A stretch of DNA of 64,000 nucleotides from Malaya genurostris (taxonomy: Eukaryota > Arthropoda > Insecta > Diptera > Culicidae), in contig NC_080571.1 of NCBI RefSeq assembly GCF_030247185.1, positions 341,191,379-341,255,378 of the forward strand, in the 5' to 3' direction. The notes below the pieces were generated by a model. That model saw nothing but the letters and a program-made list of their open reading frames with translations. It searched no databases and was not told where the DNA came from. Numbering within the stretch: the stretch's first letter is position 1; each line of letters begins with the position of its first letter. Shown here piece by piece: positions 42,721-54,028 of this stretch. The position numbers and the translations under genes were made by a program.

Positions 42721-44104
42721 CTAAAAGTGAGATAAAAATATTATTTTAGTTCAGAGCTAACATAGGGGCTAAGTTACTTTGACAAAGTTGTGCAGAAAGT
42801 TATTTCAAACAAATTTTCTGAAGGTACTATTCCCGTAACTTGAATGTAATTCAAGATATAATTTATTTTTTGAAAAGGGTGTCCTAAAACCAGTTTTTGT
42901 AAGAAAACAGATATATTTTCAATTTATATTAGTTTTCCATGTTCTATAAAGTTTTTCATCATTAAAAACTACGCTTGTCCTTGACATTTGCAATGATAAC
43001 AATATCAGATCAGACTTCGGTATATATTCGTTACCATGGTAACTCTCACAATAAATGATTTTTATGGACATCGAAGTCTACAAATAGAAAAGTTTATTAA
43101 TAATTACAGACGGTTTTTGAAAGTGAGATAAGAAGCCACGGCTTTGAAAAAAGGCAATCATCATGTCGAATTACGTTATGTCATTTTTTGGTAAGTTTTT
43201 TTTCTATAGAAAAGCTCTGCGGATAAATATCCTCTATTCATCAGTTGAAGTGAAGATCGATAAACGCTTGCTATATTGTACTGTTAATAATGATTAGGAA
43301 GTTTCTTTTATACAGATTTCGAGAGTATTATACACGCGAACAATACAGATCACTTACGAATCGGGATCCCATGAATTGGTTATTAGTTTCATCGGATCCT
43401 TTGGTTACAAATATTCGTGAATGGCCAAAACAGTCCAAGAAGAATCTGTCGGATGATGCTAGGAGTCTTTAAGCTGGTTAAGAACATTGTCAGCTATCAT
43501 AAAATAAATACAAATAACTAAAAATGAGTTTTGTTCATACTTTTTTCTACCAGAAGATGACATAACATAATTCGATTTGATGATTGCTTTTTTTAAAAGT
43601 CGTGACGAAACAGTTACTAAACTATTCAATTTAAAGACTTCGAAGTGCATAAAAAATCATATTTTGTGGCTAGTACCATAGTAATGAATATATACTGAAA
43701 TCTGAACTGACATGAAGTGAAACTTATCATTGCAAATGCCAAGGACAATGATATTTGAAAAGAACATATCTCGCCTGCAGACGATCGCAGACGAGTAATT
43801 CAACCACGTTGTGAAAACTCTTTTGAAGTAGTTTAATATGTAAGTAGTCTCATATGCACCTTTATGCGCCTTTTAATGATAGACAAATTGAAATTTTGCT
43901 ATAAAAAACATGAAAAATGGCTCTATTTCATTAAACAGAAATGATAGCAGCATAGTATGTTTGAGAAAGCTATGTAGTTTTTAAAAATGAAAAACTCTGT
44001 AGAACATAAAAAAACTCATATAAATTGAAAATATATGTGTTTTCTTACATGCTCCTATGTTGGCCATGAACTAAAATAATATTTTTATCTCACTTTTAGG
44101 GGGA
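42721..44104. mobile_element. TTAA-flanked foldback element
   Basis: The left arm starts CTAAAAGTGAGATAAAAATA just after TTAA (42717-42720). The right arm ends in the inverse sequence followed by GGGGGA and TTAA (44105-44108). Matching continues inward for about 280 bp (for example GTAAGAAAACA-ATATATTTTC and ATTTGCAATGATAA) to about 43010 on the left and 43725 on the right. TTAA targets and CCC-type ends suggest a piggyBac-type non-autonomous element. The unique centre (43010-43725) holds a short spliced-looking ORF region. Confidence 0.7.
43163..43472 (+). other. Unrecognised short ORFs inside the foldback element
   Basis: An ATG at 43163 (MSNYVMSFF) is followed at once by a good donor (GGTAAGTT at 43189). 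An acceptor (TTTATACAG at 43317) precedes an open stretch reading FREYYTREQYRSLTNRDPMN then WLLVSSDPLVTNIREWPKQS up to the TAA at 43472. The two do not join in one frame with these sites. The downstream stretch has a protein-like composition. It may be a captured host-gene fragment. I do not recognise it. Confidence 0.3.
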
Positions 44105-44108
44105 TTAA

Positions 44109-44910
44109 TCACATAAATAAAATTTGCCCACATATGGCGTCTATCATTCTGAGCAACTTTGCTGAAGATACTGTACCTCTAAAACCACGTTCCTATCAGT
44201 TATCAATTAAGAGCGTGAAATTGCGCTTTTGAACCACTGTGCAGTGGTTTGAATCGACTAATACGTGAGCTTAATTCTCTAGCTGCTCAACCGTTGATAG
44301 TTCCTTTAGGAAACTTATCCACAAAAATATACCTCGTGATTGAATCACAATAAAAAGTGTGCAAAGCCTACTGAGCAATTCCAGGAATGAGTAGACGAAA
44401 AAGGCGACAAAATCAGAATCGACCTTCTCCGATTTGGGTGAAACTTTGCACATGGCTTCAGTATGGCAAACCATAAGTTTTGAACCGTTGGAGAAGTCAA
44501 TCTGACTCACAACTGATTTTTGAAAAGGGCGTATGTATTTTTGCATTTCACAAAAATTGCCTTTTTCAAATCGTTGTAACACGGAATCCGTTAATTGTAC
44601 AAAAATGGCGTTCGGGAAGAAGTTGTAGGGAATCGATTGGGCACTCTAAAAAAAATATGCACTGAAAAAAGTTTTGATTTTTTTTCTCAATAATTACAAA
44701 ATAATCCGAAAAAGTTAAATAAAAAAAACATGGCTCTAATTTTTTTTATAATTTTTATTTTAAAGCTGTTATTAAAACCTACAGATTGATGGCTACCCCA
44801 TCCGTGCCTTTTGAAAAATGTAGAAGTTACAGCTAAAACAATATACAGATATATTCGAAATTTCAAGTTCTCGTTGAAAGAAAATCGTTTAAACAGTAGA
44901 ACTAACGTAA
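44109..44910. other. No gene; end fragment of another foldback family member
   Basis: 44140-44250 contains GAGCAACTTTGCT and, at 44232-44246, the palindrome CCACTGTGCAGTGG, both shared with the foldback element at 8255-10788, so this is probably a decayed end of that family. The remainder is AT-rich without supported ORFs. Confidence 0.4.
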
Positions 44911-45168
44911 CTACGTCAAAACGTTTTCCCATGGAAGTCCCCACGAATTGATTTGGACGGGTGCGACCACTTCAGCAAGATTTTGATGTCCCCAACCTGC
45001 TCCAAAGGACTCCAATGACAGACCCCACGATTGGACCTTACTCTGACCGCTGTAGTATCCATTCGAACCATTGACCACGATTTGGTACAAAGACAGGTGA
45101 CTATCTGAGGAACCGATCGGCCACATTCCATTCATTCCAGGTATTCCATCCAGCAAAGCAAAGGCCAC
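44911..45168 (-). CDS. Unrecognised ORF, possible orphan exon
   Basis: An 85-codon minus-strand frame (MAFALLDGIPGMNGMWPIGS ... ending LPWENVLT), open upstream to about 45190. It stands out by higher GC content than its AT-rich surroundings and by a non-repetitive, Gly/Trp/Ser-rich protein-like composition with two related segments (VQSWGLSLESFGAGWG and INSWGLPWEN). No signal peptide, domain or clear splice partner was found. It could be an exon of an unknown gene or a decayed captured fragment. Confidence 0.3.
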   Translation of the reverse strand: MAFALLDGIPGMNGMWPIGSSDSHLSLYQIVVNGSNGYYSGQSKVQSWGLSLESFGAGWGHQNLAEVVAPVQINSWGLPWENVLT

Positions 45169-45484
45169 GAATTGGAGAATGTGGAAAAAGGATTATAAAG
45201 GATTTCAATGAAACCCGCACTCTACAAACAGTTTACCTTCATTTTTGTGAATTTTGTTCCGTCACACGTTCTATTGAGGTTGTAAAATTTATTGAGATTC
45301 GTTCAAAAACAGCTGAGCTATGACAGCTCGAAGTTACCGTTCCCACTTCTTTTGAGGCTTGGTATTTGGAGTGTTATTGATGAGAAATGGAGACAAATGA
45401 ATATTTTTTCTGTAAACCAAAACCTAATTCTCACATATTCTTTGACCGAAGACCCACTTACTCACTAATTGAAAAAAAAATCTA

Positions 45485-45579
45485 GTTTGATCCACCTAGT
45501 TGTGCTACAGTGCCTTTCTCATATAACTCGTGTTTTCAATAATAATGCTAAGAGATTCTTTAAAAGACCTTTCTTTTAA
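45485..45579. repeat. Single end of the GCCTTTCTC dispersed repeat
   Basis: GATCCACCTAGTTGTGCTACAG and TGCCTTTCTCATATAAC match one end of the copies at 24.5 and 34.4 kb. It is interrupted at 45580 by the Helitron. I did not find the other end. Confidence 0.5.
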
Positions 45580-48055
45580 TCTATATATATAAAAATGGAT
45601 GTAAGTTTGTATGTTTGTAACGCGATAACTTCGGAACTACTGAACGGATTGCTATCAAACTTGGCACATGTACTTCTTGCTCTTCAGAGATGGTCATAAG
45701 CGTATTTTTATGGGGGAAGAAAGCGTAGCAAGTGCCATAACCAAGGAGGGGTCATGAAAAAATTCATATAACTTGATGGAAACCGATATTTTTTCAAGGT
45801 CTTAGAAACATTTTGCATACCGTAGATATAATTTAATGGGAGATGGATGCAGCAAGTGCCTTTAAAAAGAGGGGTGTAATGTTTGTAATGGCATAATTTC
45901 AAAAGTACTTAACGGATTGCTATTAAACCTGGTACATGCACTTCTTGCTCTTCAGATATGGTTATAAGAATATTTTCATGGGGGGGGGGAGGGAGCGTAG
46001 CAAGTGTCCCTAACAAAGGTGGTCATTAAAAATATTATCTAATTTGACGAGAATCGGTACTTTTTGAAGACACTTTTTGCACAACTTAGATAAGATTATA
46101 AGGATATTCTGTTAGGAGAGGGTGTAGTAAGTGCCTCTAAAAAAGGAGTGCAATGTTTGTAACGGCATAACTCCGGAACTATTGCATGAATTGCTATAAA
46201 ATTTGGTACAGTTATTTCTTGCTCTTCAGAAATAGTCATAAAGGTATTTTTTTAGGGGAGGAAGCGTAGCAAGTATCATTAACAGGAGGGCCAAGAAAAA
46301 AAATTCATAAAATTTGACAAGAATCGATAATTTTTGAAGATCATACAAACATTTTCCATACCTTAGATATGATAGATATGGGGAGTGAATGTAGCAAGTG
46401 CATTAAAAAAGATGGGTGTAACGGCATAGCTCCGACACTACTGAATGGATTACTATCACACTTGGTATAGCTGCTTTTTGCTCTTTAGAGATAGTTGGGG
46501 GAGAGCGCGTAGCAACTATCCTTAACAGGGGTCATGAAAAATTTTATTTAATTTGACGAGAATCGATACTTTTTGAAGACCATAGATACTTTTTGCGCAA
46601 CTTAGGGGATTCGTGTGGGGTGGATGTAGTACGTCTCTCTAAAAAGGAGATATAATGTTTGTAACGGCGCAACTCCGGAACTACTGAACGGATTGCTATC
46701 AAATTTAGCACAAAGAAGCTCTTCAGAAATGATCATTAGGACATTTTCAGGGGGGAAGGTGTGTACGAAGTGTCCTTAACATGGGGGGAGAGGGTCAGTG
46801 ACGAAATTTAAAGAGAATCGACATTTAGACTAGAAGGAGGGGTTTTTGAAAATAAATTTTAATTCCATTTTTTTTAAAACAAGAGTGTGGCAAGAATTAC
46901 AAGAAGAACACTGTCGACTCAAGGAGATGGAAATAAGATTACAACAACATTTGTATTAACTGAATCATTATTCTATAGGCTTTCCACCCCGATGAACGTC
47001 CAGAATGGTTAAAGCCTTGGTAAAATAAATTATATAAAATGTTGTTCTATAGTACTGTTCGGTATATGTCCAGTAAACACCTCTTTGTATCAACTTCCAG
47101 TAGATCAAAGCTACAATGTTCCTGTTAATTTTCCTCCTGCAGATATCTTCCCTATCACCGAACCTCGGTACCTTATTCTTTCAATAAAATTCCTACCGGT
47201 CGATCCGTACGGCGCCAAATGGATCCGCTAACCTCAACACACGTAGCTTTCTAAATACGATTGGTTTAGGTTAAGTTTAAAGTTCAATAATAATTCATTT
47301 TTAATACCTGGTAAGATAGGTTTATTTAATTTCAATTTCACCCACTAATTTTCATCTATTCTTCACTACCTTATTTCTTTGCTTATAGCGTACCTTCTTT
47401 GCTATCAACGTGATCTTTTTATTCCATCAAATTTTTACTTTTCTATATCCTGTCACTGACGTTTCTATCTCTTCTATTTTACTTCCGTCTATTCTGCTGT
47501 CAAATTTGCTTATACTGCTACTTGGAGTCGGCCGTGATGCCAGAGCAAACTTCGATGTCTCTTCTTACAAGTACGAATGTAATTATGATGTTAAACAACC
47601 TTTCGTTATAAAATAATCATTATCAGATGGAAAATTTTGAACAATTCATGATGTCATAAAATTTTTATAAGGAGGAGGGAGTACCAAGTGATTATATCCA
47701 TGGAAGCCAAAGGTATTGTAGATCGATTGTGACGAAAATTGTGATACATATGAAACTTGGAGGTTACTAAGAAGGTATTTATAGAGAGAAAGGTGTTTTA
47801 AATGTTGCGAACAAAAGAGTTCAAATATAAAACTGACCCAATTTGTCGAGAATGCCATGAAAATTATGATTATTTTGAGATCTGAGATGGGATCATTCGC
47901 AATCTGAACATGAACGGAGTATTGTTCGACAGGGTTTCCGTGTAAGTTATGTTTCACGACAATCAGAGTATTTCACTAAGCAGAACAACTTCGAGAATTT
48001 TTTCGGCCTTCCCTTCACGAAACATTTCCGAGCAACGCCGGGTAATACAGCTAGT
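45580..48055 (+). mobile_element. Non-autonomous Helitron
   Basis: Starts TCTATATATATAAAAATGG at 45580 after A and ends CGCCGGGTAATACAGCTAGT at 48055. 5' TC and 3' CTAGT (CTRRT) are Helitron ends, and the TATATATATAAAAATG start and CCGGGTAATACAGCTAGT end are commonly seen in insect Helitrons. A short CCG...CGG stem precedes the 3' end. The base after CTAGT is A, not the expected T. No Rep/helicase is coded in 2476 bp. It carries a minisatellite at 45613-46840. Confidence 0.82.
45613..46840 (+). repeat. Minisatellite inside the Helitron, period about 245-275 bp
   Basis: Five diverged copies begin with GTTTGTAACGGCATAACTCC-like sequence at 45613, 45881, 46155, about 46414 and 46657. Each continues with ACTGAACGGATTGCTATCA, CTTCTTGCTCTTCAGA-ATGGTCAT and GGGG...GCGTAGCAAGTGTCC...GTCATGAAAAA segments. 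No stable reading frame crosses the copies. Confidence 0.8.
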
Positions 48056-48965
48056 ATTGAATAAAAACAACAAAGTTTGTTCGGGCATACAATACCATAA
48101 CCTTTTCAGATTTTAACAGTTTCGTTAATAGGAGTTCTACGTTTTTTTTTGCATTACCGGCTTAAAACTGGCCGATTCATTTGGCCCGTAGCTAACCCAC
48201 ATAACCTAGAAATTGAAACAATTTTAAGCCAAATTTTGAAGAATTTTTACGATTTCTGGCTCAATATGAAAGGCTGAAATTTTATACACACTACCCTGTA
48301 TTTCCGAAACCGAACGCCAGATTTGGATAAAAGTTTACATCAACTTATGGAAACATAATACTTTTCATTTAGATCTGAGTTTGCGACAACCGGTCTTCGA
48401 CTGTTTCGGCGAAATTTGAATGATTAAATTGAATGAAAACTCTTACTACATACTATTTTTCGGAACGGGTTCGATGAGTAGATGTCAGAAAACAATGTTT
48501 TCTGCTGCTCCAGTTCGTTTTATGCGAAATTTCCCTTTATTTAGGATACTTGTTCAGCAGCTTCAACAGTCTTGATAATCTGAAACTGATTGGACTGATA
48601 TTCTAGTATTTTTTTTTTACTAAATCCGGCTATAATTAATATCTGTAGCAGATTTTATGCGACTGCTTCAAAAAATGTAAGCGCTTACTAATGAAAACCC
48701 TTGCAGAAATATGCATAATGTGAAGGTATTCGAGCAGTTCGAATTATATCGGCACAAATTGTAGGGGTTTTCAAGTAACAGTCGCCATTTTGGATTTTGG
48801 AACGACCTCAAACATCGTTCTCCGCAATGTGCTCATCAATTCCAATTCCGTTGTGATGATTTGTAACGAATATCGATGGTTGGTAAACGACTGGACAATG
48901 CGCAATTCAGGCCCCAATGTGGTTCTTAGCCTCTTTTCCAGTAACTCCTATCCCTACCTACCCGC
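48056..48965. other. No gene recognised
   Basis: Sequence between the Helitron and the RTE element. AT-rich, with no ORF that I can support. A GTCGCCATTTTGG motif at 48781 recurs as GTCGCCATCTTGG right after the RTE element (51442), so the RTE probably split a repeat here. Confidence 0.45.
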
Positions 48966-51423
48966 GGTGCCGGTTGGGGTACGAGTAACCATAGGAAAGA
49001 TCGGGTAACCAACACCGGTGGGACCTTGGTCGTATGCTGACAGGGAAGGGGGGACTTGCCTTCTCTTTACAGAGAGCGAGCCTACCCGAGCGTCTGTTCT
49101 CCATGTTAGGAGCGGCTGATTACCGTCCTTGTGTCAGTGTGGGACTCTAGACAGTGCTGACACGATGGCTCTCCGGCGAGACAGGAGTTTGGTGCAGGCC
49201 TAACAAGCGGCCCGGAAAACACACGGAACTGCAAATCGCTTGGCTTCCCAGGATACGACCGAATGCTGCATGATGAGCTTCAACTCCGCGGCTTCGATGT
49301 CGTAGCACTGCAGGAACTACATCGAGCGGCTACCTTCTACCAGAGCTGTGGCACAACCAACGTTCTAGGAACGGGATTTGTAGTGTTGGGCAAGATGCGC
49401 CAGCCCGTGATTGGGTGGCAGCCAATCAGTGATAGAATGTGCGTATTGAAGATCAAGGGCCGTTTCTTTAATTACAGCATCATCAACGTGCACTGCCCAC
49501 ATGAGACGGGACCCGATGACGAGAAGGAAGCATTCTACGTGCAGCTGGAACAACCCTACGACAGCTGCCCACGGCGAGATGTAAAACTCGTCATCGGCGA
49601 CATGAATGCTCAGGTAGGCAGGGAGCCAATGTACAGGCCCGTGATCGGGCTGGAAAGCCTGCACGCGGTAACAAACGACAACGGTCAAAGATGCGTAAAC
49701 TTTGCAGCCTCCCGAGGAATGGTAGTTCTAAGCACCTTCTTCCCCCGCAAAGATATCCACAAAGCCACCTGGAGATCACCTGATCAACATACGGAAAATC
49801 AAATCGACCACTTTCTCATCGACGGGCGATTCTTCTCCGACGTCATCAATGTCCGCACTTACCGCAGTGCCAACATTGATTCTGACCACTACCTTGTCGC
49901 GGTTTGTATGCGCTCAAAACTATCGACGGTGCATAATACTCGTCGCACAGGAACGCCGGGACTCATTCGTACTGCAGAGGAATACGCGCAACAACTGGAG
50001 CTAGTGCTACCAACGGAGGTGAGGTGAGGTGGTCGACAGGTAGAAGCAGTACTATGACGAGCATCTGAATGACGAAGCACAAGATACAGAGAACGGTACA
50101 GGAATCAATCTGGGTGCACGCTCAGCCGACGACAGATTCCCAGCCCCTGATCTGTCGGGGATAAGTGAGGAGATCGGCAAGCTGAGGAACAACAAAGTCG
50201 CGAGCAATGACCAGTTGCCAGGCGAGCTGCTCAAACATGGAGGAGAGGCATTGGCTAGAGCGCTGCACTTGATGATTTCTAGGATTTGGGAGGAATACAA
50301 CGTACCCACGCATCACCTATTCATTGACTTTAAAGCGGCATACGACACAATCGATCGAGAACAGCTATGGAAGATCATGCATGAATACGGTTTCCCGGAT
50401 AAACTGACGCGATTGGTCAAAGCAACGATGGATAGAGTGATGTGCTACGTCCGAGTTTCTGGGACGCTCTCGAGTCCCTTCGAATCTCGGAGAGGGCAAC
50501 GACAAGGTGATGGACTCTCTTGTATCTTTTTCAATATTGCCTTGGAAGGTGTGATTCGAAGAGCGAGGATCGACACGAGTGGCACGATCTTCCGAAAGTC
50601 CGTACAACTTTTTGGCTTCGCTGACGATATTGATATTGTGACACGTAACCTTGAGAAGATGACGGAAACCTACATCGGACTGAAAGCTGAAGCTAGGCGT
50701 ATCATCGAAAACAAAATACATGAGAGGAAGAGGCTCCAGAGAAGAAACACTACGCCTCCCACCACGAATATTGATAGACGGTGACGATATCGAGGTGGTT
50801 GACGAGTTCGTGTATTTGGGCTCACTGGTGACCGCCGATAATGACACCAGCAGAGAAATTCATAGAAGTATTTTGGCAGGGAATCGTGCGTACTTTGGAC
50901 TCAGAAAACCCTCCGATCGAGAAAAGTACGCCACCACACGAAATTGACCATCTACAAAACGCTCATTAGACCGGTTGTTCTCTATGGCCACGAGACCTGG
51001 ACTATGTTGGCAGAGGACCAACGCACCCTCAGTGTTTTCAAAAGAAAGGTACTGAGGACCATCTATGGCGGAGTGCAGATGGAAGACGGAATGTGGAGAC
51101 GGCGTATGAATCACGAATTGCGACAGCTGCTAGGATAACCACCTATCGTACGGACAGCTAAAATCGGACGTCTACGATGGGCTGGGCATGTCATAAGGAT
51201 GTCGGACGACAGCCCAGTGAAAATGGTTCGTGAATCTAATCCGACTGGTACAAGAAGAAGAGGAACGCAGCGAGCAAGGTGGATCGATCAAGTGGAGAAT
51301 GATCTCAGAAGCATCCGTGCCTTAAGTGGCTGGCGACGAGCAACCATGGACCGAGTTATGTGGAGACGTGTGCTTGATACAGCAAAGGACACCCCAGGCC
51401 TATAGCTGTTAGGTAAGGTAAGT
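48966..51423 (+). mobile_element. RTE-clade non-LTR retrotransposon (decayed)
   Basis: GC-richer than its flanks. A 5' UTR (about 48966-49250) is followed by endonuclease and RT and a short 3' tail with TAGGTAAGGTAAGTAA at 51411-51426, typical of RTE elements that end in short tandem repeats. The only domains are APE endonuclease and RT, with no RNase H. JAM1-type RTE elements are known in Aedes. Confidence 0.85.
49263..51405 (+). pseudogene. RTE endonuclease-reverse transcriptase, interrupted
   Basis: The endonuclease frame 49263-50027 has FDVVALQELHR, VIGDMNAQVGRE, ENQIDHFLIDGRF and the catalytic SDH in NIDSDHYLV. A stop at 50027 follows. The RT frame 50215-50784 has HLFIDFKAAYDTIDREQLW, a degenerate RRGQRQGDGLSCIFF block and FADDIDIV. 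The RT finger blocks (NYRGI and QCGFR-G motifs) that should precede the FIDFKAAYD block are missing: RIWEEYNVPTHH looks like a deletion junction. The thumb (FVYLGSLVTADND, 50800 on) and connection (TLIRPVVLYGHETWTML; YGGVQMEDGMWRRRMN) lie in other frames, and the C-terminal part ends at 51405. Not functional. Confidence 0.85.
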
Positions 51424-51429
51424 AATCGA

Positions 51430-52547
51430 TGAACCGGAAGTCGCCATCTTGGAAATTGATGCGCTTTAGAACATCCTTTTCCTGAAAATACTGGTATTAT
51501 TCGTTCCATAATTTACAATATTTTATACATATCCATTAATACATATACATAACGAAAACTTCTTTCACGTTGAAAATTCCAAATAACGTGAAAGTTTTTC
51601 ACGTCATAATTCGATTTACAAACCCCCGATTATTACGTAAATGGAGGTTTGGGTCTATTTAACCGAAGATTCGATAATCGATAATGCAAGAAAAATAATT
51701 TTTCAAAAAGTGCAGAAGAGGTTCTATAACTTATCATATTTCAGACTATTTTTATAGCTAAACTTCACAGATTTCAATATAATGAAGAATAAAAAGAATT
51801 GAGATTCGATTGAACTTGAAACGAGCGACTTTGGCATCGATACACTTTTTTGGTAGAAGTGAAAGACGGAAATGTTTCCTACCCCTTCGTTTGTTTTGAA
51901 CGCGATCGTTTACGAATTAGACAGCAAAAAACTACGAAGATGAGGCTTTTGGATTGTATTCTTTCATAGAAAACACGTGACAATTTTCGGCTCTAGAAAG
52001 GGAATAACAGATATAAAAATTTACAGACTTTTCTTAACTCTGGGTTAGCTCAAATCCCTAGTCCCGTCTCATTGGTAATTTTCAGATTGATTCAAGACGA
52101 AAATTGTGGCTGAATAGCCTTGTCCAAATATCAACAGTTCAGTGTTGAACAATTTGAGAGCAAACGCCATAATGTTGAGTAAAACAACCTCTACTAACAG
52201 AGAATTGGAGTTTCAAATTTTTCGACGATCGTCAAACGTGTTAATATTCGGTAATATTTAAGCTTTGAGGCAACGTTCAAAAATCTGCTGTATTTCAATG
52301 ATACCGCTTATATAACGTTGACAGTAGAGCATTTTGAACAAATTGAAATTAATTCCGGTAGCAAAATTTTTACCCTTCAATTATTTATAAAAAAAAAGTT
52401 TTCCGACCTCAATTTTGTACTCAACGATTCTTTCGAGATACACCCGACATACTTGAAAAGAAAAATTAAAAACGTAAAATTTCTCTTGGTTCTCTATTTT
52501 TATCACTTAACTATCTGACACAAAGGTTCGAACAACAATTCAATAAG
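51430..52547. other. No gene recognised
   Basis: AT-rich sequence between the RTE element and the mariner. No supported ORF, TIR or tandem repeat. Confidence 0.5.
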
Positions 52548-52626
52548 TAACTCCTCCGAATGCAACAAACTGATACGATTTCGATTTTTCAGATCCATTT
52601 ACTAAACTAAGAAACAAATTTTACTA
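52548..52626 (+). repeat. 79 bp direct repeat flanking the mariner (left copy)
   Basis: TAACTCCTCCGAATGCAACA...AAATTTTACTA. The same sequence, with only a few differences, follows the mariner at 53923-54001. Both copies begin and end with TA. Confidence 0.9.
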
Positions 52627-53922
52627 ACAGATCGGCTGAAAAGTTCGTATCGTTTCTATGAGAGGGCGCCACTAGAATAAAATCCATATCATTTTCAGTT
52701 AGTACCAACCTTCAAAAGATACGTGTATAAATTTGACAGCTGTCTGATTATTAGTTTGTGAGATATTGCATTTTGAGTGAAGCTACTTTTGTTATTGTGA
52801 AAAAAATGGAAAAAAAAAAGAATTTCGTGTGTTGATGAAACACTACTTTTTGATGAAAAAAAGTGTCGCCGATACCAAAAAATGGCTGGATGAGTGTTAT
52901 CCAGACTCTGCACCGGGCGAAGCAACAATTCGTAAGTGGTTTGCAAAATTTCGTACTGGTCATATGAGCACCGAAGACGATGAACGCAGTGGACGTCCAA
53001 AAGAGGCTGTTACCGATGAAAACGTGCAAAAAAATCCACAAAATGATTTTCAATGACCGTAAAGAGAAGTTGATCGAGATAGCTGACACCCTAAAGATAT
53101 CAAAGGAACGTGTTGGACATATTATTCACGAATATTTGGATATGAGAAAGCTTTGTGCAAAATGGGTGCCGCGTGAGCTCACAATCGATCAAAAACAACA
53201 ACGAATTGATGATTCTGAGCAGTGTTTGGAGCTGTTATATCGAAATAAAACCGATTTTTTTCGTCGATATATAACAATGGACGAAACATGGCTCCATCAC
53301 TTCACTCCGGAGTCCAATCGACAGTCAGCTGAGTGGACTGCACGCGATGAACCGAACCCAAAGCGTGGAAAGACTCAACAATCGGCCGGTAAGGTTATGG
53401 CGTCTGTATTTGGGAATTCGCATGGTATAATTTTCATCGACTACCTTGAAAAAAGAAAAACCATCAACAGTGACTATTATATAGCGTTATTAGAGCGTTT
53501 GAAGGACGAAATTTCAAAAAAACGGCCTCAGTTGAAGAAGAAAAAAGTTTTGTTTCATCAAGACAATGCACCGTGTCACAAGTCGATAAAAACCATGCTG
53601 AAATTGAACGAATTGGGCTTCGAATTGCTCCCTCATCCACCGTATTCTCCAGATTTGGCCCCCAGTGGCTTTTTCCCGTTCTCAGACCTCAAGAGAATGC
53701 TCGCTGGTAATAAATTTAGAAGCAATGAAGAGGTAATCGCTGAAACTGAGGCCTATTTTGAGGCAAAGGACAAATCGTACTACAAAAATTGTATCGAAAA
53801 GTTGGAAGATCGCTATAATCGCTGTATCCCCTCTGATGGCAATTATGTTGAATAATAAAAACGAATTTTGGCAAAAAAATGTGTGTTTCTATTAAACGAT
53901 ACGAACTTTTCAGCCGAACTGT
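52627..53922 (+). mobile_element. mariner (DD34D) element, full length
   Basis: The TIRs are ACAGATCGGCTGAAAAGTTC at the left and the inverse of ACAGTTCGGCTGAAAAGTTC at the right, both continuing GTATCGTTT. Total length is 1296 bp with TA at 52625-52626 and 53923-53924. It is convergent with the ABCC gene and inserted just past its stop codon. Confidence 0.93.
52806..53855 (+). pseudogene. mariner transposase with two frameshifts and a lost catalytic Asp
   Basis: ATG at 52806, then a +1 shift in an oligo-A run (the frame resumes as VLMKHYFLMKKSVADTKKWL at 52829). A second shift in an oligo-A tract lies at about 53028, after which one frame is open to 53855. Domains: N-terminal HTH (APGEATIRKWFAKFRTG), second HTH, linker WVPRELT, first Asp in TMDETWLHHF, second in FHQDNAPCHK. 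The third motif reads YSPDLAPSGFFPF where mariners have YSPDLAPSD: the third catalytic Asp, 34 residues after the second, is Gly. So catalysis would be lost even without the frameshifts. Confidence 0.9.
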
Positions 53923-54001
53923 TAACTCCTCCGAATGCAACAAACTGATACGACTTCGATTTTCAGATCCATTTACTAAACTAAGAAACAAATTTCACTA
54001 T
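53923..54001 (+). repeat. 79 bp direct repeat flanking the mariner (right copy)
   Basis: TAACTCCTCCGAATGCAACA...AAATTTCACTA. It lies between the mariner and the stop codon of the ABCC gene, so it is in that gene's 3' UTR or downstream flank. Confidence 0.9.
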
Positions 54002-54028
54002 AATCCAACTTCAAGTCAACCTTCTGCA

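Noticed and set aside
47646..47957. 103-codon minus-strand frame in the Helitron
   Set aside because: No Rep, helicase or other domain; AT-rich random composition.
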